Shown here piece by piece: positions 14,375 through 18,179 of a stretch of DNA of 18,179 bases. The notes under the pieces were generated by a model that was not told where the DNA came from, did not search any database, and saw only the letters and a list, made by a program, of their open reading frames with translations. Origin of the DNA: JAWXBM01 sp034440115. GTDB taxonomy: Bacteria > Pseudomonadota > Gammaproteobacteria > Xanthomonadales > SZUA-36. A program made the translations under genes and the position numbers. The DNA lies in the NCBI GenBank assembly GCA_034440115.1, contig JAWXBM010000163.1, positions 1-18,179 of the forward strand. Reading direction: 5' to 3'. Numbering within the stretch: position 1 is the stretch's first letter; every line of letters begins with the position of its first letter.

Positions 14375-17080
14375 TCACACAGCACCGAGGCGACGGAAGC
14401 CCAGTAACCCCAAAGTCAACATCAGCAAGCTGAGGATGGCCAAACCGAGTGGGTTCAAGGTATGGATACCTTCGAAAAATATCGTATTGGTCACGGTGCA
14501 GGTTGCGCCTTGCCCGGCACGAATCATCATATCGGTGCAGTCGCTTTGATCTGCCAACACGGTGGCATCCTGTCCGGTCTCAAGCACGTAGCAAGTTGAG
14601 CCGGGAAATTCCGGTATGACACGGGCGCTGAAGGTGGCCGCGCCATCACCGTTAAATGCCTTGCACCAGTCAAAGATTCCACCATCACCCTGGCCAGACT
14701 CAGCCGGTTCAGCCCGCGGGCAAGCCGGCCCAGCCACAGCTTGATTTCCGGCAGAGTAACCCCCTTCAATCGGCGCATCACAATACAAAGTCAGCGTGTA
14801 GCCCGTATCAATATCAGCAGCACTGCTGCTGGTGAAAATCCAATCTTTGCTGATCACTACATTGACCGCAGCGGGGCTATTGCTTATTGCACACTCATAC
14901 TGGTCACCGTTAAGGACTTGCTGATATTCACAAGCGCTGTCATTGATTATGGCCCGTGGAATATTGTTGTACTCGGCCACATACGCGGCAGCGTCAACTT
15001 CCGTAACGCTGCAACTCAGGTTGCCTTCGGTGAAGCCGGTGACAACAAACTCAACTGCTTCACCGTCGCTCAAACGCTTGTTCTGATCAAGTATCAGGCC
15101 GGTATTGCAGGAAATAGCGACTGTAACTTCAGCCAGATTATTGCCATCTGTGAAATGTTTACTGACCTTGAAACTGGCGCGGGTGGCGTTGCTGTTGATG
15201 CCATACAACGAACTGGCGAAACGAAACGCATCTGCGCCGATTTCTGCGCCAATAAAGCGGCCGGGAATGTCGTCCGCTGTTGGATGTATGCCACCATATA
15301 TACGCGACAGGCTGGTTTCATCAGCGGCGTCGAAATACTTCGCCCATTGCAGGGTGATGTCGACACTGGGGCCCTGTTCAAAAACCAGAAACTGATTCCG
15401 GGGCGCTTCAAATGTCCCCAGGCCACCAGGGAAAAACTCACTGCCGGTAAATTTGCTCATGATCACTGCTGCGGCACGGCTGAAAGCGCTGTGGCCAGAG
15501 ACATAACCCGCAAAAGGTGGTGTTACAAAACTGGGGCGTTGATAAGGCCACCAGTCTTCACAACGTATCCAGCCCACACCGGCAGTGTCTGTGGCGGAGT
15601 TGGCGATATAATCCGGGCCTCTCCATGCACGCACGGCAATCTTGCCATGATGCTGGAAAATATTGCCGCCCAGCGGAAAGTGCCGCCCTCCTACCGCTGC
15701 CGTTTCCGGCGTGATGACTTCGATCGAACCTGGGTACAAACGAATTCCGTCAGGGTGATAAGACGGGCCTTGTGGATCAGAAGATTGTCCCCGGTCACAC
15801 ATATAACGGATGGCAGAAACCGGGCGCGTGTAGTCATACCAGCCTTTCATACCCCAGACGGTTACTGCCACATCATGCATGGCACCACCAAGGGCGAGAT
15901 ACAGTTTCACGTCCCACTCCAGATCGTCCAAAACCGCTCCCTGAGCGCGGAATTTCTTTTGAATTTGTGGATGATCAGAGACGTAATTGGCAATAGCAAA
16001 CCAGTGCCCGGGAGGAGTTTCTGAGGCTGGCCCATCAGACCAGAATTCAGCCAACACGCGATAGTAATCACCCGCCGGCACCACTTCTTGCTGATAGGGC
16101 AGTCCGGTAACGGGATTTTTTGCGTAGCCTGACCCCTCGTTGCTACCCAGAGTGTTGTTACCGTTGGATGCCGGGCTGATATCGATCATTACGCCATCAG
16201 CAGGATCCAACTGGCCGCTCCATAACAACACCTGTTCAAATCCCGCTTTGTACAAATCATCACCCACTCCACCCAATTGCGGCGGTGGGCCCGGATCGTG
16301 GTAGACCCAGTATTCATTGCCGTCACGCTGGTAAATGCTCAGGTCTTCCGGCTTGAGCGCAAAAGGTGTAACCCGGCCCCATTCCGGGCTGAGGAAACCC
16401 GGATAACCTCCGAGGATGACATTGCCGCTCTGATCTTCAAAGAAATCCAGGGCCAGTGGCTGCCAGCGGTTCGGATCGAATATTTCCGGATTGCCCGGCA
16501 GTGCCGGAACCAGGGGGTCGTTGACCGGCTCGTAAAACAGGTTTTTGTAGGCATCCTGCTCATTGGAATTGTCTGCCAGACCAAACTCGATGTAGGTCTG
16601 GGCTATGCGGTTACCCAAAGCGGCTGGCGAATCACCCACAATAGAAGTGAAGTTCCGGTTATAGCCGAGCACGTCCATTAATTGATCAAACGCCGGCAAG
16701 GACTGGGCCGCACTTGGGGAGCTGGCAAAACGCCAGCGCAGGATGCTATAGGCGGCAAAACTGATGGCCTCCTCTCGAGCAGCTTTCACATCAACGGCAG
16801 TCAAGCTCTCATGGTGATGCAGGGTTCCCAGTGCTGGGTCGTATACCGCAAAGGCATCCCACATGGCGGCCGAAACATGAAAAAGATTTCGTGCGTGAAC
16901 AGTCGGCCGGGCGAAATCTTTGCGTATGGCCTTTAGCGTTGCTTCATTCCAGTGGCGGGCAGCCGACCACTCGGCAGAAGCCGCCAATAAAACGGCTGGT
17001 GTCAGCAGCAGGGCAAGCAAAGCCGCAATGCTCAGGTAACACTTTAAGGTGCGAAGAAAATCTATGTGCATGAGGCGCAT
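14375..17080 (-). CDS. Secreted PAP2/vanadium-dependent haloperoxidase-like protein with CTERM-type tail
   Basis: This 901-residue protein has a signal peptide (to about residue 34, AASA). A long all-alpha catalytic region (about 35-625) shows the three vanadate/phosphate motifs: K412-GWYDYT-R419-P, S528-GH530-S, and S592-R-IYGGI-H599. Members either oxidise halides with hydrogen peroxide (vanadium haloperoxidases) or hydrolyse phosphoesters; sequence alone does not decide which. Residues about 635-865 are a Cys-containing beta-sandwich-like region. The end IHTLNPLGLAILSLL, then LTLGLLGFRRLGAV, has the layout of an IPTL/PEP-CTERM sorting tail: short motif, one helix, basic end. This suggests processing by an exosortase-type system and display at the surface. 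No ribosome site marks the start; ATG 17071, three codons later, is equally possible. It lies 28 bp after the spermidine-synthase-like gene. Confidence 0.85.
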   Translation of the reverse strand: MRLMHIDFLRTLKCYLSIAALLALLLTPAVLLAASAEWSAARHWNEATLKAIRKDFARPTVHARNLFHVSAAMWDAFAVYDPALGTLHHHESLTAVDVKAAREEAISFAAYSILRWRFASSPSAAQSLPAFDQLMDVLGYNRNFTSIVGDSPAALGNRIAQTYIEFGLADNSNEQDAYKNLFYEPVNDPLVPALPGNPEIFDPNRWQPLALDFFEDQSGNVILGGYPGFLSPEWGRVTPFALKPEDLSIYQRDGNEYWVYHDPGPPPQLGGVGDDLYKAGFEQVLLWSGQLDPADGVMIDISPASNGNNTLGSNEGSGYAKNPVTGLPYQQEVVPAGDYYRVLAEFWSDGPASETPPGHWFAIANYVSDHPQIQKKFRAQGAVLDDLEWDVKLYLALGGAMHDVAVTVWGMKGWYDYTRPVSAIRYMCDRGQSSDPQGPSYHPDGIRLYPGSIEVITPETAAVGGRHFPLGGNIFQHHGKIAVRAWRGPDYIANSATDTAGVGWIRCEDWWPYQRPSFVTPPFAGYVSGHSAFSRAAAVIMSKFTGSEFFPGGLGTFEAPRNQFLVFEQGPSVDITLQWAKYFDAADETSLSRIYGGIHPTADDIPGRFIGAEIGADAFRFASSLYGINSNATRASFKVSKHFTDGNNLAEVTVAISCNTGLILDQNKRLSDGEAVEFVVTGFTEGNLSCSVTEVDAAAYVAEYNNIPRAIINDSACEYQQVLNGDQYECAISNSPAAVNVVISKDWIFTSSSAADIDTGYTLTLYCDAPIEGGYSAGNQAVAGPACPRAEPAESGQGDGGIFDWCKAFNGDGAATFSARVIPEFPGSTCYVLETGQDATVLADQSDCTDMMIRAGQGATCTVTNTIFFEGIHTLNPLGLAILSLLMLTLGLLGFRRLGAV

Positions 17081-17108
17081 AGCCGCGTTTTTGAATCTGC
17101 TTGCTGCA

Positions 17109-17780
17109 TCAATAGCGGGTTAACCAGAGGGTATGTTTCGTGCCCTTTTCGCCATGCGCAAAAACGCTCACCTCGTCGACCAGCAAACCACAACTTTTCA
17201 GCAAGTCATGAAAATCATCATCCCTCGCAGCGGACCAGTAGGCTAACACTCCACCCGGCTTCAATGCGTTCTGCGCACTGGCCACACCCATCAGGCTGTA
17301 TAACCAGTTATTGCTTTTGCGCGTCAGCCCCTCGGGGCCATTGTCGATATCCAGCGCAATAACATCGAATTGGGCAGCGCTCTGCTTCAGCAAGCGGACA
17401 ACATCACCGATATAAACCCGCGTGCGCGGGTCCTCCAGCGGACGGCCACTGTACTCGCCCAGCGGGCCGCGATTCCACTCCACCACTTCGGGCACCAGTT
17501 CTGCAACGGTGACTTCCGCCCCGGGGCCAACTGACCGCAATGCGGCTGACAGGGTAAAGCCCATACCCAGGCCGCCGATCAATACTTTGGCATTGTCAGG
17601 GTTCTGCAGCCGCTTACAGGGCAATTCTCCCAGCGCATCTTCTGAGCCATGCTTGCGGGTATTCATGAGTTCCAGCCCGCGCGCGAGCTTGATGGAAAAA
17701 TCATCCTTGCCCTGGTACAGGTATATATATTGTTCAGTGCCGGGTATTTTTGCTTCGCCCAACAGGGTCCAATTTGGCAT
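17109..17780 (-). CDS. Spermidine-synthase-like protein (SAM-dependent methyltransferase fold)
   Basis: This 223-residue soluble protein has a Rossmann fold typical of polyamine aminopropyltransferases and methyltransferases. G69-GLGMGFT is the nucleotide loop, E94 in VAELVPEVV ends strand 2, D126 is in IGDVVRLL, and L143-DIDNGPE replaces the catalytic region of true spermidine synthases. It is shorter than typical SpeE (about 280-300 residues). Such short forms are common and their substrate is unknown, so I give no gene symbol. The start ATG at 17780 has only a weak AGAG about 11 nt upstream. It probably heads a minus-strand unit with the haloperoxidase-like gene. Confidence 0.8.
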   Translation of the reverse strand: MPNWTLLGEAKIPGTEQYIYLYQGKDDFSIKLARGLELMNTRKHGSEDALGELPCKRLQNPDNAKVLIGGLGMGFTLSAALRSVGPGAEVTVAELVPEVVEWNRGPLGEYSGRPLEDPRTRVYIGDVVRLLKQSAAQFDVIALDIDNGPEGLTRKSNNWLYSLMGVASAQNALKPGGVLAYWSAARDDDFHDLLKSCGLLVDEVSVFAHGEKGTKHTLWLTRY

Positions 17781-18179
17781 TTTTTATTTATTCTCTGTTT
17801 GGAACGCAAGCATAACGGAAGGACGGGGATTTTAGAGTAATCTCTGCTGCATGGAAAATCTTGAGAAATACAACTCGACCCAATGCATATACAGCAGCAT
17901 ATTTATCGGAATATTTATACGTGTATTTTGTTTCATTATATTGAGAATTAGCATTTGGAATTCTGATCATCCAAACTTCAGCCAGGTCGTCCGTTGATCC
18001 TTGAATTGCGCTTCAAAGCCGATGAAGGAACTGTATTGCAGTTGCGATTATCAAGAACGAACAGCTTATCAGCGTAATAATAAGCTTTCGATAAATATAA
18101 TTTATATTATTGTTTTTAATTAATATTATTCAGTGATATATCAATAAATACGACAATCATATGAAATACTTTTCTGGCA
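17781..18179. other. AT-rich non-coding end of the window
   Basis: I see no convincing gene. The stretch from about 18060 is markedly AT-rich, with short inverted repeats such as AATATAATTTATATT. The first part should carry the promoter for the gene at 17780. An ATG at 18161 (MKYFSG, cut by the window edge) has no ribosome site but could begin a plus-strand gene. Confidence 0.5.

Noticed and set aside
14741..16024. A 427-codon plus-strand open frame
   Set aside because: It lies wholly antisense to the haloperoxidase-like gene, whose motifs are clear; the translation resembles no family and no ribosome site was seen.

Overview
The window looks like chromosomal DNA of a marine or aquatic Gammaproteobacterium. 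The support is a large TonB-dependent receptor, a TPR-sulfotransferase, an IPTL/PEP-CTERM-like tail on a secreted protein, moderate GC and Shine-Dalgarno starts. A Cellvibrionales/OMG-like group is my guess and cannot be settled from this window. There are no rRNA or tRNA genes, no CRISPR array and no intact transposase.

Region 1 (1 to about 4180) is patchy and eroded. It holds a secreted alkaline-phosphatase-superfamily hydrolase (302-1279), a DUF3429 membrane protein (1635-2072), a short LOV-like PAS protein on the minus strand (2344-2754), and two gene remnants. One remnant is a renalase-like FAD oxidoreductase with an internal deletion (2069-2300). The other is a patatin-like lipoprotein phospholipase with stop codons and no start (3284-3841). 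At least seven copies of a short repeat ending in GGTCCGACC sit between these genes, in both orientations, and I saw none after 3.3 kb. One copy lies exactly where the start of the patatin gene should be.

Region 2 (4182-8727) holds two convergent genes: a 664-residue TPR-sulfotransferase and an 831-residue TonB-dependent receptor. A perfect 7-bp hairpin lies between them.

Region 3 (8879-14295) is the most interesting part. A membrane-anchored SGNH-fold protein (minus) is divergent from a tight plus-strand operon: a NodU/CmcH/SxtI-type O-carbamoyltransferase, an SxtJ-family membrane protein and a 50-residue DUF5989 (SxtK-like) membrane peptide. A membrane acyltransferase-3 protein follows, convergent with the operon. 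The order and sizes match the sxtI-sxtJ-sxtK triad known from saxitoxin clusters, but no saxitoxin core gene is present. I infer a module for carbamoylation, and perhaps acylation, of an envelope glycan or exported metabolite.

Region 4 (14375-17780, minus) holds a secreted 901-residue PAP2/vanadium-haloperoxidase-like protein with a C-terminal sorting-type tail, preceded by a spermidine-synthase-like protein. The last 400 bases are AT-rich and without a convincing gene. The sequence supports the individual gene families well; the joint pathway is inference.
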